Assembly (NCBI GenBank): GCA_021789595.1
Contig: JAJYJJ010000001.1
Location: forward strand, 1-64,000
Length of the DNA stretch: 64,000 bases
Reading direction: 5' to 3'
From: Nitrospirota bacterium
Lineage (GTDB): Bacteria > Nitrospirota > Thermodesulfovibrionia > UBA6902 > JAJYJJ01
In this document: piece after piece, positions 17,005-25,403 of the stretch
How positions within the stretch are numbered: position 1 is the first letter of the stretch
How the letters are laid out: each line of letters starts with the position of its first letter
Made by a program: the position numbers and the translations under genes
The notes under the pieces: model-generated
Told to the model about the DNA's origin: nothing
Database searches by the model: none
Seen by the model: only the letters and a program-made list of their open reading frames with translations

Positions 17005-18354
17005 TCATTGTTCTTTGTGCCGCCTTGTCGGCATGATCGTTTCATTTTTAATCCTTTCCTGCCACACCTCTGCCCTGTCTAATATCTCATCCTCATTGGC
17101 AGAATGAAGCATTCCATCATTTACAACAATTCTGCCATTAACCATCACAGTCTCAACATCAGACGGCCTCATTGCATAGACGATATGCGAATATAAATCG
17201 TACATGGGCATGAGATGCGGCCTTCTGAGATTAACCACCACAAGGTCTGCTGCCTTGCCTTTTTCTATGCTTCCTGTAATACCTCCAAGCCCTAACACCT
17301 CTGCACCCCATTTTGTTGCCATTAGAAGGGCTGTCTTTGCATCAAGTGCCGTAGGGTCTTCAGTGATTGCCTTATGGATCTTTGCAGCAGTGGACATCTC
17401 ACTCAGGATATTAAGGTCATTATTGCTTGCAGCACTATCTGTTCCGAATGTGACCTTTACACCTGTTTTGAGCATCCCAACAATTGGCGCAATCCCGGAT
17501 GCAAGCTTGAGGTTGCTCTCAATGCAGTGGGAGACACCGACCTTTTTTTCGGCAAGTATATCTATCTCTTTTTCTGTGAGCCAGACACAGTGGGCTGCAA
17601 TGACCCTTTCATCAAGGAAATCAAGACGTGATAGGTGCTCAATGGGTGTCATGCCATATCTTGTCTTTATCTCATTAACCTCCCATCTTGTCTCAGCGAG
17701 GTGTATATGCATGGGGATACCGTATCTATCTGCAATCCTTTTTGCCCTCTTTAATGTCTCAGGTCCGCATGTGTATACTGCATGAGGTGCAATGCAAGGG
17801 GTAATGAGTTCATCAGCCTTCCAGTTTCTTATAAACATCTCTGCCTTTTCAAAATACTCATCAGTGGTCTTTGCTGCCATTGTAGGAAAATCAAGGATTC
17901 CAACACCAAGAACAGCCCTCATCCCGAGTCTCTTTGCTGCCTCACCGGCAGAATCCTCAAAGAAATACATGTCATTATATGTGGTAATCCCTGCCTTGAG
18001 CATCTCAAGGCAGGCAAGCTCAACAGCATCAGAGATAAATTCAGGGCTTAACCACTTCCCCTCTGCAGGCCAGATGTGCCCTTCAAGCCATTGCTTTAAA
18101 GGCAGGTCGTCAGCAAGGCCCCTGAAGTATACCATGGCCGCGTGCGTGTGGGTATTGATAAGACCAGGGAATACAGCCTTTCCCTTCCCGCCGATTGTCC
18201 TTTCAGGTGAATAGCCCTTTGAGAGTTTGTTGTAACTGCCGACATCGATAATCTTACCACCCTTGACAGCAACCGCTCCATCTCTGATAACATCAAGCCC
18301 TTCATCCATCGGAAGGACATAATCAGCCATTATAATATAATCAATGTCGGTCAT
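17005..18354 (-). CDS. Amidohydrolase, 5-methylthioadenosine/S-adenosylhomocysteine deaminase type
   Basis: 449 residues of the MtaD/TrzN-like amidohydrolase group. Metal ligands are seen in LINTHTHAAM (about residue 66), the HIHLAETRWE segment (about 218), IAAHCVWL and GTDSAASNNDL. Family members deaminate MTA, SAH or adenosine; close relatives are aminodeoxyfutalosine deaminases of the futalosine menaquinone route. Since ubiX- and ubiA-like genes lie on the same strand at 27-28 kb, that alternative is worth noting but not provable here. It overlaps the upstream 60-residue gene by 4 bp. Confidence 0.85.
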   Translation of the reverse strand: MTDIDYIIMADYVLPMDEGLDVIRDGAVAVKGGKIIDVGSYNKLSKGYSPERTIGGKGKAVFPGLINTHTHAAMVYFRGLADDLPLKQWLEGHIWPAEGKWLSPEFISDAVELACLEMLKAGITTYNDMYFFEDSAGEAAKRLGMRAVLGVGILDFPTMAAKTTDEYFEKAEMFIRNWKADELITPCIAPHAVYTCGPETLKRAKRIADRYGIPMHIHLAETRWEVNEIKTRYGMTPIEHLSRLDFLDERVIAAHCVWLTEKEIDILAEKKVGVSHCIESNLKLASGIAPIVGMLKTGVKVTFGTDSAASNNDLNILSEMSTAAKIHKAITEDPTALDAKTALLMATKWGAEVLGLGGITGSIEKGKAADLVVVNLRRPHLMPMYDLYSHIVYAMRPSDVETVMVNGRIVVNDGMLHSANEDEILDRAEVWQERIKNETIMPTRRHKEQ

Positions 18355-18533
18355 ATCTTTGCCAATCCTCTCTCTATGAATGCATCCTTCATCAATTTGC
18401 TCTGCCTTTCAAACGCCTGCCTCGGGTTCTTTGGGTCTTTCATAAGCGCTATCTCTTGAGTGATGAGTCTTGCGAGGTTCAGGATATGTGTATCAACCTT
18501 TGCAGGAATGAATTCGTGGTCTTCTGTATTCAT
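18351..18533 (-). CDS. Small hypothetical protein
   Basis: 60 residues, soluble, no Cys and no membrane segment. It contains HILNLARLITQEIALMKDPKNPRQAFERQ, probably two amphipathic helices. It overlaps the amidohydrolase start (ATGA-type), which argues that it is real and translationally coupled. I recognise no family. Confidence 0.6.
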   Translation of the reverse strand: MNTEDHEFIPAKVDTHILNLARLITQEIALMKDPKNPRQAFERQSKLMKDAFIERGLAKI

Positions 18534-18759
18534 ATGTCACATATTATATCAGAACAGATAAGAGCATGGACATAGAACGCAGATTCCCAAAATAGAAATT
18601 ATCAGGAAAATATCCCTGGCAGCTTCAATCCCTTCTTTGCAGCCATAAATATCATACCTATCCTCGCACCTATAAGGGCCATCTCTCCGCCAATTTCAAG
18701 GATTTTTCTGCCAACCCACCAATTGCATTAAATTACCACTTGATTCAGAGTTAAGGTCT
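18534..18759. other. Gene-poor, probably decayed DNA
   Basis: No intact gene. On the minus strand a 41-codon open stretch (18602-18727) reads WWVGRKILEIGGEMALIG and so on, with coding-like composition but no start signal. It could be the tail of a lost gene. Together with the next feature this makes a roughly 650-bp degraded patch. Confidence 0.4.
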
Positions 18760-19057
18760 TTATAACGCAGAATTTTTTAAGGCCAAAACCACTTCAGGGT
18801 CAAACTGAATAGCCGAATCATTTTTAATTATTTTCATTGCATCTTCAACTGTAAATGGCTCTCTGTATGGCCTTGCGGTTGTAAGGGCATCAAAGGTCGT
18901 GAAGTAATCCGCCATAATATACATAACTCACCATCTCCGGGATCAATCTTTCAGCTAAAAGGCCGGCAATAAGCCCGACCCTCCAGTTATGAAGAGAGCC
19001 CTTTTCATAACCTATTAGACTGGACAATATGACAATGAGCTGTTTGAAGTCCTTCAT
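18760..19057 (-). pseudogene. HD-GYP domain remnant (frameshifted, internal deletion)
   Basis: The minus strand encodes an HD-domain start (SSLIGYEKGSLHNWRVGLIAGLL ... YYGGLLHD, the HD pair) that runs into TGA. In the adjacent frame the end of an HD-GYP domain follows at once (FDALTTARPYREPFTVEDAM ... FDPEVVLAL). The central GYP part is missing, so a deletion has joined the two ends out of frame. A former cyclic-di-GMP phosphodiesterase-like protein. Confidence 0.75.
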
Positions 19058-19134
19058 TATTAGGATAGATTTTATCCTATTTTAGAAAAACTTGTCAATC
19101 TCTATTTTGGCTACCCTGCATATGGGAAAAGTAT

Positions 19135-19180
19135 AGAGGGCAGGAAGAATAGGGGGGATAGATTACCTCTCCTGTCCTCT
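19135..19180 (-). terminator. Hairpin after the rhodanese gene
   Basis: An 11-bp stem with one mismatch (AGAGGACAGGA/TCCTGCCCTCT on the minus strand) begins 10 bp after the rhodanese stop and is followed by a short T-run in TATACTTTTCCC. Confidence 0.5.
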
Positions 19181-19189
19181 AATTAAATC

Positions 19190-19687
19190 TCATTTTGCTA
19201 TCGGATAATTCTTTGTTGCTGCGCCCTGTATAACCTGGTTCGCCAAGTGGCTACCTAAAGAGCCCTTGATCCATGAAGTATAGCCGTAAAACAAGTTATA
19301 GGCATTATAACCGAGTGCTCTCAATGACACTATCGGTAAATTCTCGGCCTGTCCTGTATCACATGCAAGGACTATTTTTTTATCCTTCGGGAGTTTTTTG
19401 AGGTTTTCAGGTTTTAGTATCGCATTGAATGGAATATAGATTGCACCAGGGATGTGACCTTCTTTGTATTCCTTTGGATCAGGTCTTACATCAACGACCA
19501 AGAAGTCCGTCCTCTTTTCCTGCATCCATTTATTGAGTTCGTCAGCTTTCACTTGCCAGTTGCCTTTGGAAAGTCCTATAAGTGCAGTATTTAGCTTCTT
19601 TGCCATCTCATCCGCTGCGAATGTTGAAGGGATCGCTACTGCTACAGCAAGAACTAATACAAGAAATATTACATATAACCTTTTCAT
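19190..19687 (-). CDS. Exported rhodanese-domain protein
   Basis: 165 residues. A signal peptide (MKRLYVIFLVLVLAVAVAIPSTFA) predicts export to the periplasm. One rhodanese domain follows: LVVDVRPDPKEYKEGHIPGAIYIP is the CH2A-like region and VLACDTGQAENL carries the active-site Cys (about residue 109). Rhodaneses move sulfane sulfur (or sometimes selenium). GGGAGG lies 8 bp before the ATG. It is the last gene of the yeiH unit behind a sigma-54 promoter, so a role in sulfur compound handling with the transporter is likely. Confidence 0.88.
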   Translation of the reverse strand: MKRLYVIFLVLVLAVAVAIPSTFAADEMAKKLNTALIGLSKGNWQVKADELNKWMQEKRTDFLVVDVRPDPKEYKEGHIPGAIYIPFNAILKPENLKKLPKDKKIVLACDTGQAENLPIVSLRALGYNAYNLFYGYTSWIKGSLGSHLANQVIQGAATKNYPIAK

Positions 19688-19783
19688 TATAGATACCTCC
19701 CTTTAATTAAGTTTGTTAACAAGTCCAATACCCTTTCACTCTTTTCTGGTCTATCATCTTGTCTATCAGACTCAGTAGAGGTT

Positions 19784-19984
19784 TTATTTAGGTTCTTTCT
19801 CCTTATACTCAAAATCCTTGCACCATTTCCAGGGGGAAAGGAATAATTCGTGGCGGCTGCATATCCCTGCATCTGCTCTTACTGATGAGTAGGCAGAACT
19901 CAGCACATTCAATCCAGGAAAGACCTTCTCGATCAGTGCAGGGTTATTGTTGAAGAACCTGCAGTTCATACACCTGTCACTCAT
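19784..19984 (-). CDS. Small Cys-rich protein
   Basis: 66 residues with CMNCRFF at the N-terminus and later ICSRHELF and WCKDFE. Four cysteines suggest a metal- or cluster-binding mini-domain. It lies between yeiH and the rhodanese in the same orientation, 72 bp after yeiH. No named family is recognised; position suggests participation in sulfur metabolism. Confidence 0.65.
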   Translation of the reverse strand: MSDRCMNCRFFNNNPALIEKVFPGLNVLSSAYSSVRADAGICSRHELFLSPWKWCKDFEYKEKEPK

Positions 19985-20056
19985 ACTGTTGCCTTCTCCA
20001 TAGCTGCCTCAAGAATGTAAAAGGGACCAGTTTGAACTGGCCCCTTTGATTGAAAC

Positions 20057-21427
20057 CTACTTCCCCAGGGCAGACCAGTAATCTCCAAATACAAAAACAG
20101 ATAGGACAAACCCGAGTATCACATTTATAACAACCCCTATTGTGAATGCGCCAGCAGGTTTCCACCCCGCAGCCTTGAGTTCTTTGAATCGGGTTGTAAG
20201 CCCTATGCTCAAGAAGCAGAATATGAATGTCCATGTCCTTAAAGAGACTAACGGCAGAATAAGGTTTGGTTTAACGATCTTGTTAAAATCAGGTGTCGAA
20301 TAGCCTGCTGTTATACTGGTCATTAATATTGAGGCCAGGAAGAAGCCAATTACGAATTTTGGGAATCTCCACCAGATCTCCATTGCACTCGGTCTTACGC
20401 CACATTCCTCCTTTTCCCATTTCAGGCATGCTATCATGGCGAATATGAATGACCATATACCTATCCACAGGTCCCTTCCAATGACCTTCATCAGGGTAAA
20501 GGCCTGGATGGCAGCGTTCTCATTACCAGCCATCTTGCCATATGCAGAGGCAGCGGCAAACCCGGCAGCATCAGCAAACTCCGATGTCCCTACCCATGCG
20601 CCTGCTACGCCTGGATTAAGGTTAAGCAGCTTTGATGCAAAGGGTATAAACAGGATCATTACCAGAGCCCATACTACTACAAGTGTCACTGAGGTATACA
20701 GGTCCTCTTTTTTTGCCCTTACAGAGCTTGCTATAGCCATGGATGCTGATACACCGCAGACAGCGCCTCCAACGCCTATTACTGATGCAAGTCTTTTGTC
20801 AAGACCAAAGAACCTTGTCCCTACAAAATAGATGGTAAGACAGGTCGTAAGGGAGATTATAGTGGCCTGGAGTATAGCAATAGGGCCGGCAGATGTAACA
20901 AGGGTAATGGGGAAGGTTGCACCGAGAAGTACAATCCCTGTTTTTATGTAGTATTCTACCCTGAAACCCGAATCCATCCATTTTGGAAACGGGACCACAT
21001 TCGCTATTATAAGCCCAAGTATCAGTGCGACAAGAGGCGGTTCGAGATTATATTTTGATGCATTTGCCCATCCGCCAATAGCGAACATTATTATGGCCAG
21101 CACATAGAGGACTATGAACGATGGGACAAATTCGGATGTTTTAATGCCCATTATCCTTGTGCTGATACCGAAAACGACCAGCCATACGACAAACTGGAGG
21201 ATATACAGGGAAAGGTTCTGGCTGAAGTGACCCATTAATTGACCAAATGATGACCACTTTAGCCCTCCAGGGTTAATGGCCAGGGACTTGATTATGGTGC
21301 TTCCGTTTAAAAAGGCCATAATCGCAACGAACATAATCCCAACGCCGAGATAGATGGCCCACCAGTCCTCTTTTAGATAGAGTTCTTTCCAGCCCATAGC
21401 GTTGGATTTTTCCTTTTCATTAGACAT
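20057..21427 (-). CDS. YeiH/UPF0324 family putative sulfate exporter
   Basis: About 456 residues with ten or more hydrophobic segments. It contains the family stretches LILGLIIANVVPFPKWM, KTGIVLLGATFPI and GVGGAVCGVSASMAI. This UPF0324 family is annotated as putative sulfate or sulfonate-product exporters. The start at 21427 is preferred because AAAGGAGG lies just upstream; the track's 21463 start has no such site. A near-consensus sigma-54 promoter lies about 150 bp upstream, and the gene heads a unit with a Cys-rich protein and an exported rhodanese. Confidence 0.85.
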   Translation of the reverse strand: MSNEKEKSNAMGWKELYLKEDWWAIYLGVGIMFVAIMAFLNGSTIIKSLAINPGGLKWSSFGQLMGHFSQNLSLYILQFVVWLVVFGISTRIMGIKTSEFVPSFIVLYVLAIIMFAIGGWANASKYNLEPPLVALILGLIIANVVPFPKWMDSGFRVEYYIKTGIVLLGATFPITLVTSAGPIAILQATIISLTTCLTIYFVGTRFFGLDKRLASVIGVGGAVCGVSASMAIASSVRAKKEDLYTSVTLVVVWALVMILFIPFASKLLNLNPGVAGAWVGTSEFADAAGFAAASAYGKMAGNENAAIQAFTLMKVIGRDLWIGIWSFIFAMIACLKWEKEECGVRPSAMEIWWRFPKFVIGFFLASILMTSITAGYSTPDFNKIVKPNLILPLVSLRTWTFIFCFLSIGLTTRFKELKAAGWKPAGAFTIGVVINVILGFVLSVFVFGDYWSALGK

Positions 21428-21575
21428 TTTGCCTCCTTTATTGCCTATAAATTTTTTGGACATCGTTCCTCAACGCCTGATTACCTTTTGAAATTGAAAT
21501 AGATAAGAGGTTAAAGCAACCGACATCACCCCCCCCCTCTTTACAGAACGGAATAAGATTTTCTGATTAAAAATC

Positions 21576-21591
21576 AGCAATAGTGATGCCA
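21576..21591 (-). promoter_or_regulatory. Sigma-54 (-24/-12) promoter for the yeiH unit
   Basis: The minus strand reads TGGCATCACTATTGCT: GG and GC separated by exactly 10 bases, one mismatch to TGGCAC-N5-TTGC[AT]. A hairpin (CTGATTTTTAATCAG) overlaps the expected start point. The gene just upstream encodes an NtrC-type activator. Confidence 0.7.
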
Positions 21592-21711
21592 GAGATTTTT
21601 GACAGGCATCCCTGGTTTAAAAGTGCTGAGTTTTCAGATGGTTAGCGTTAATTAATGAAAAGCCGATGAAAAAAACTAAATGGGTTTTGATGCAAAAATT
21701 ATCTGACAGTG

Positions 21712-23121
21712 CTATATGTTTTCTGCATCGCTACGGAAGTCTGTTGAGGTCAGCCCGTACTTTTTCATAAGATACTGGAAGGATTGTCTTTCTATCCCTG
21801 CCTTTTTTGCAGAAAGCGTAACATTGCCCTGCGTCTCTTTCAAAAGATAGGTTAAATATTGAACGCTGAACCTTTCGAGAACCTTTTTCCTTGCCGCACT
21901 GTAGCTCAGTCGGGCTATATCCTCCATAACCTCTTCAGGACAGGGCATAGAAGGAATGGCCATATCCAGGTCTTGAGGCTCAATTGTTCTCCGGGAAGAA
22001 AATATTACTGCACGCTTAATAGTATTCTGAAGCTCTCTCACATTTCCATTCCAGTCCTTTGATATCAGAATCTTCACTGTCTCTGTAGAGAACTCCTTTT
22101 CAGGCCGTCCAAGTTCCTTACAGTATAGAGAAAGGAAATGATTTGCAATGAGGGGAATATCCTCTTTGATATCGCGAAGGGCCGGCATGCGGATGGAGAC
22201 AACATTAAGACGATAGTACAGGTCATCTCGGAATTGACCTGCTCTTATCTTGTCTTCCAGGTTCTGGTTTGTAGAGGCAATTACCCGCACATCCACCTTG
22301 AGTGTACTGGTGTCTCCGAGTGGTTTTATCTCCTTTTCCTGAAGGACTCTCAGGAGTTTTGTCTGAATGGCAGGAGGGATATCTCCGATCTCATCAAGGA
22401 AGATGGTGCCATGCTGTGCTACCTCAAAAAGACCTTTTTTGTCCTGGGTGGCATTAGTAAAGGCGCCTTTCTTGTAGCCAAACAGCTCGCTCTCCAGGAT
22501 GCTTTCAGGGAGGGTTGGGCAGTTGATTGCAATGAAAGGCTTGTTTGATCTCTGGCTGAGGCTGTGGATTGTCTTTGCAGCCAGGTCCTTGCCTGTGCCT
22601 GTCTCGCCTGTAATAAGTACAGTGACATCGGTCTTTGCAACCAACTTTATAGTCTCCATAACCTTTCTGAGTTGCGGACTTCCGCCGATAAGATATTCCT
22701 GCAGTTCCTTTTCCTGAATCTTTCTCTGGAGGTCGAGGTTTTTTTCGATCAGACTATGGTGCTCAAGGGATTTCTTTAGTATATGAAGCAGTCTGTTTTC
22801 ATCAAATGGCTTGGTTATAAAATCATATGCGCCGAGTTTCAGGGACTCCACGGCAGTGTCAATTGTTCCATAGGCTGTCATCATTATGACTGTAATAGAG
22901 TCGTCCCATTCCTTGATATGTTTCAGCAATGTAATGCCGTCCATCTCAGGCATCCTTATGTCTGTCAGGACTACATCCGCCCTGTTTGCTTTTATAATCT
23001 TCAGTGCCTCCATAGCGCTTTGGGCACACAGGACACCGGTGTTTAATTCCCTGGTGATAATCCTTTCAAGAAATTTCAACATATCTACCTTGTCATCAAC
23101 AATCAGGACTGTCTCAGGCAT
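21712..23121 (-). CDS. NtrC-family sigma-54-dependent response regulator
   Basis: 469 residues: receiver domain (about 1-120) with phospho-Asp in DVVLTDIRMPEMDG; AAA+ domain with Walker A GETGTGKD (about 168), the sigma-54 contact loop as GAFTNA rather than the usual GAFTGA, and Walker B GTIFLDEIGD; and a C-terminal Fis-type helix-turn-helix (GNVTLSAKKAGIERQSFQYLMKKYG). It starts 6 bp after cobD, so shares its transcript. No kinase is adjacent. The nearest sigma-54 promoter is the one immediately downstream in front of yeiH, the obvious candidate target. Confidence 0.92.
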   Translation of the reverse strand: MPETVLIVDDKVDMLKFLERIITRELNTGVLCAQSAMEALKIIKANRADVVLTDIRMPEMDGITLLKHIKEWDDSITVIMMTAYGTIDTAVESLKLGAYDFITKPFDENRLLHILKKSLEHHSLIEKNLDLQRKIQEKELQEYLIGGSPQLRKVMETIKLVAKTDVTVLITGETGTGKDLAAKTIHSLSQRSNKPFIAINCPTLPESILESELFGYKKGAFTNATQDKKGLFEVAQHGTIFLDEIGDIPPAIQTKLLRVLQEKEIKPLGDTSTLKVDVRVIASTNQNLEDKIRAGQFRDDLYYRLNVVSIRMPALRDIKEDIPLIANHFLSLYCKELGRPEKEFSTETVKILISKDWNGNVRELQNTIKRAVIFSSRRTIEPQDLDMAIPSMPCPEEVMEDIARLSYSAARKKVLERFSVQYLTYLLKETQGNVTLSAKKAGIERQSFQYLMKKYGLTSTDFRSDAENI

Positions 23122-23127
23122 ATCTCC

Positions 23128-24213
23128 TCAAACCTCAATCTGTTTAAGCGCCTTTATCAATTTCACATTCTCCTCATGCCTTTTTATTGCTATCCTGATA
23201 AAGCCCTTATCAAGTCCATGGAAATTACTGCAGTCCCTGACGAGAATACCCATCCCTGAAAGCCTCGTTACAACATCGAGGGATGGGGGTGTCTTCAGGA
23301 GAAAGAAATTCGTATCCGATGGAAATACCCTGATATACTTAATCCTGAATAGTTCATTCAAGAGATACCTCTTTTCTGCCTCAATAACCTCCATAGTCTC
23401 CCTGAAATATGCCCTGTCACTCAGAGATGCCACAGCAGCCGTCTGTGCAAGGCTATTGACAGTCCACGGCTCTTTGATTGCCTTTAGCCTCTCTATAATA
23501 GCCGTGTTTGAGACTAAATAGCCAACCCTCAGCCCTGCAAGTGCAAAGAATTTTGTAAATGCCCTCAGCACTATGAGATTGTCCCTCTGTGCCGCCTCGG
23601 CTATCACAGAATGGGCTGATTGGAGATCTATAAATGCCTCATCTATTATGAGTAAGACGCCTTTCTTATCTGCCCCATCAATAATCCTCATTGTACCCTC
23701 TAACCTGAGAAGCCTTCCTGTTGGATTGTTTGGATTGCAGAGAAAGGCCATATCACAGTCTTCAAGTGCATCTATGAACCCCTCGGGATTGAGATTAAAG
23801 TCCTCATCTTCCTTTAGCCCAAGTGTAATCACCGCTGAACCAGCAATCGATGATGCCCTTTCGTATTCAGAGAATGTGGGAGATGCAATGAGCACCTTAT
23901 CGGGTTTAAATGCCCTCGGTATGAGGTATATCAATTCTGTTGAGCCGTTTCCGCAGAGGATAGTGTCAGGTCTTATAGAGTAGTGTTTCGAGATGGCATT
24001 TTTCAGTCTTGATGTGTTGTTGTCGGGATAAAACTGCAGCCTCTTTATATCCTTTCTTATGGCGGCCCTGGCCTTTCTTGATACTCCAATGGGATTTATG
24101 TTTGAGCTGAAGTCTATCACAGCCCTTTCGCTCAGCCCATGCTCCTTTGCAAAGGTGTATATATCGCCGCCATGTTCATAAGCCTGTTCAGAAGATTCAG
24201 AAGGTTGGGTCAT
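23128..24213 (-). CDS. cobD: L-threonine-O-3-phosphate decarboxylase (cobalamin biosynthesis)
   Basis: A 361-residue class II aminotransferase-fold PLP protein. It shows HGGDIYTFAKEHGL and DFSSNINPIG at the N-terminus (typical of CobD), CGNGSTELIYLIPRA, NPNNPTGRL, and the PLP lysine in LRAFTKFFALAGLRVGY. HisC is the close paralogue. The neighbouring cbiB and cbiP, and the DFSSNINPIG start, favour CobD, which makes (R)-1-amino-2-propanol phosphate for the cobalamin nucleotide loop. It is separated from cbiB by 185 bp with its own promoter. Confidence 0.87.
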   Translation of the reverse strand: MTQPSESSEQAYEHGGDIYTFAKEHGLSERAVIDFSSNINPIGVSRKARAAIRKDIKRLQFYPDNNTSRLKNAISKHYSIRPDTILCGNGSTELIYLIPRAFKPDKVLIASPTFSEYERASSIAGSAVITLGLKEDEDFNLNPEGFIDALEDCDMAFLCNPNNPTGRLLRLEGTMRIIDGADKKGVLLIIDEAFIDLQSAHSVIAEAAQRDNLIVLRAFTKFFALAGLRVGYLVSNTAIIERLKAIKEPWTVNSLAQTAAVASLSDRAYFRETMEVIEAEKRYLLNELFRIKYIRVFPSDTNFFLLKTPPSLDVVTRLSGMGILVRDCSNFHGLDKGFIRIAIKRHEENVKLIKALKQIEV

Positions 24214-24239
24214 AAGAGATATTCCTTTCTGTCTATTTG

Positions 24240-24268
24240 GTTATAGATGGAATGTTTGTCCATACCAA
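24240..24268 (-). promoter_or_regulatory. Sigma-70-type promoter for cobD
   Basis: Minus strand TTGGTA, 17-bp spacer, TATAAC, 27 bp before the cobD ATG. The rest of the 185-bp gap shows no gene or clear riboswitch. Confidence 0.4.
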
Positions 24269-24398
24269 GATGTTATACCCTATTTCTATAATCAACATGA
24301 TATTGAGATCCTGTTTTATTTTTAATTTCAGCATTTTTTATTAATTATCTAAGGTTCTTTTTATAAGGTGTCGTATAGAGATTCTTCACCAGCCTTCC

Positions 24399-25403
24399 CT
24401 ATCTACTCATCAGATACAAGAGGCAAAATGCCGATACAAAGCCGATAAACGATGTGGCCGTCATGAGGTTTATGGATTCGATGCCAGAACTGATTCTAAT
24501 GGGCATGTCGCCATCACCTATGTAAGGCTTTGCAACAGTAATGCCGTTGTATGTGGATGGCCCTCCGAGCCTTACACCGATGGCACCTGCCATTGCAGCC
24601 TCTGGGAAGCCGCTGTTTGGGCTTGTGTGTTTTCTGCCGTCCCTGAGCATTACCTTTAAGGCATTTAAAGGCCGGGTAACACTGCTTTTACTGCCTCTTA
24701 GAAAAGACAGCAGGGTTTTTAAAAAGGCAGATATTATCAGCAGAAGCCCGGCAAGCCTTGAAGGGATGAGGTTCATCAGGTCGTCAAGCCGTGCAGATGC
24801 CCATCCGAGATATCTATACTGTTCATTCTTATATCCTACCATGGAATCAAGGGTGTTTATTGCCTTATAGGTCATGCATAGAGGCAATCCACCTATAACA
24901 AGATAAAACATCGGGGCTATTATGCCATCTGATGTATTCTCTGCAACAGTCTCTGTTACAGCCCTTATAATAGCCTCTTCGTTCAGATTAGAGGTATCCC
25001 TTCCAACAATAAATGACAATCGCTTTCTTGCCGCCTCTACATCCCCCTTTTTAAGGGACTCAAGGACATCTATGGATGAGCGGCGCAGGGATTTTGTGCA
25101 TATGGTTGTAGAGATAAGATAGGCCAGTATCAAGAAACCGAGCAAGAAAGAGATATTGTTTATTATCCAGTAAATTGCCCTGATGATAAACATGAAGGTA
25201 ATAAAGGTTATTGATACTGTTGTTGATGCAAGGACAATACCTGCTATCACTTCAGCCCTGTGAGATCTGGCAAACCTCCTGAGAACGGCCTCTGAAGCCT
25301 TTATCCACCATCCTATAATCCTGACAGGATGGGGGATAAACTCGGGGTCACCGATAATCATGTCCATTATATATGCAGATAAAAACGCTATGGAGTCGAC
25401 CAA
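24399..25403 (-). CDS. cbiB: Adenosylcobinamide-phosphate synthase
   Basis: A 334-residue polytopic membrane protein of the CbiB/CobD-Pseudomonas family. Diagnostic stretches are IGDPEFIPHPVRIIGWWI near the N-terminus, AVTETVAENTSDGIIAPMFY in the centre, and SPNSGFPEAAMAGAIGVRLGG late. It attaches aminopropanol (phosphate) to cobyric acid. It starts with TTG directly after the cbiP stop (0 bp), so translation is coupled. Confidence 0.95.
   Translation of the reverse strand: MVDSIAFLSAYIMDMIIGDPEFIPHPVRIIGWWIKASEAVLRRFARSHRAEVIAGIVLASTTVSITFITFMFIIRAIYWIINNISFLLGFLILAYLISTTICTKSLRRSSIDVLESLKKGDVEAARKRLSFIVGRDTSNLNEEAIIRAVTETVAENTSDGIIAPMFYLVIGGLPLCMTYKAINTLDSMVGYKNEQYRYLGWASARLDDLMNLIPSRLAGLLLIISAFLKTLLSFLRGSKSSVTRPLNALKVMLRDGRKHTSPNSGFPEAAMAGAIGVRLGGPSTYNGITVAKPYIGDGDMPIRISSGIESINLMTATSFIGFVSAFCLLYLMSR

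Noticed and set aside
19977-20234. 85-residue minus-strand ORF with many Cys
   Set aside because: Antisense-frame shadow of yeiH, whose frame is clearly the coding one.
24214-24398. Cobalamin riboswitch upstream of cobD
   Set aside because: The gap lacks a recognisable B12-box and is too A/T-rich and short for the full aptamer.
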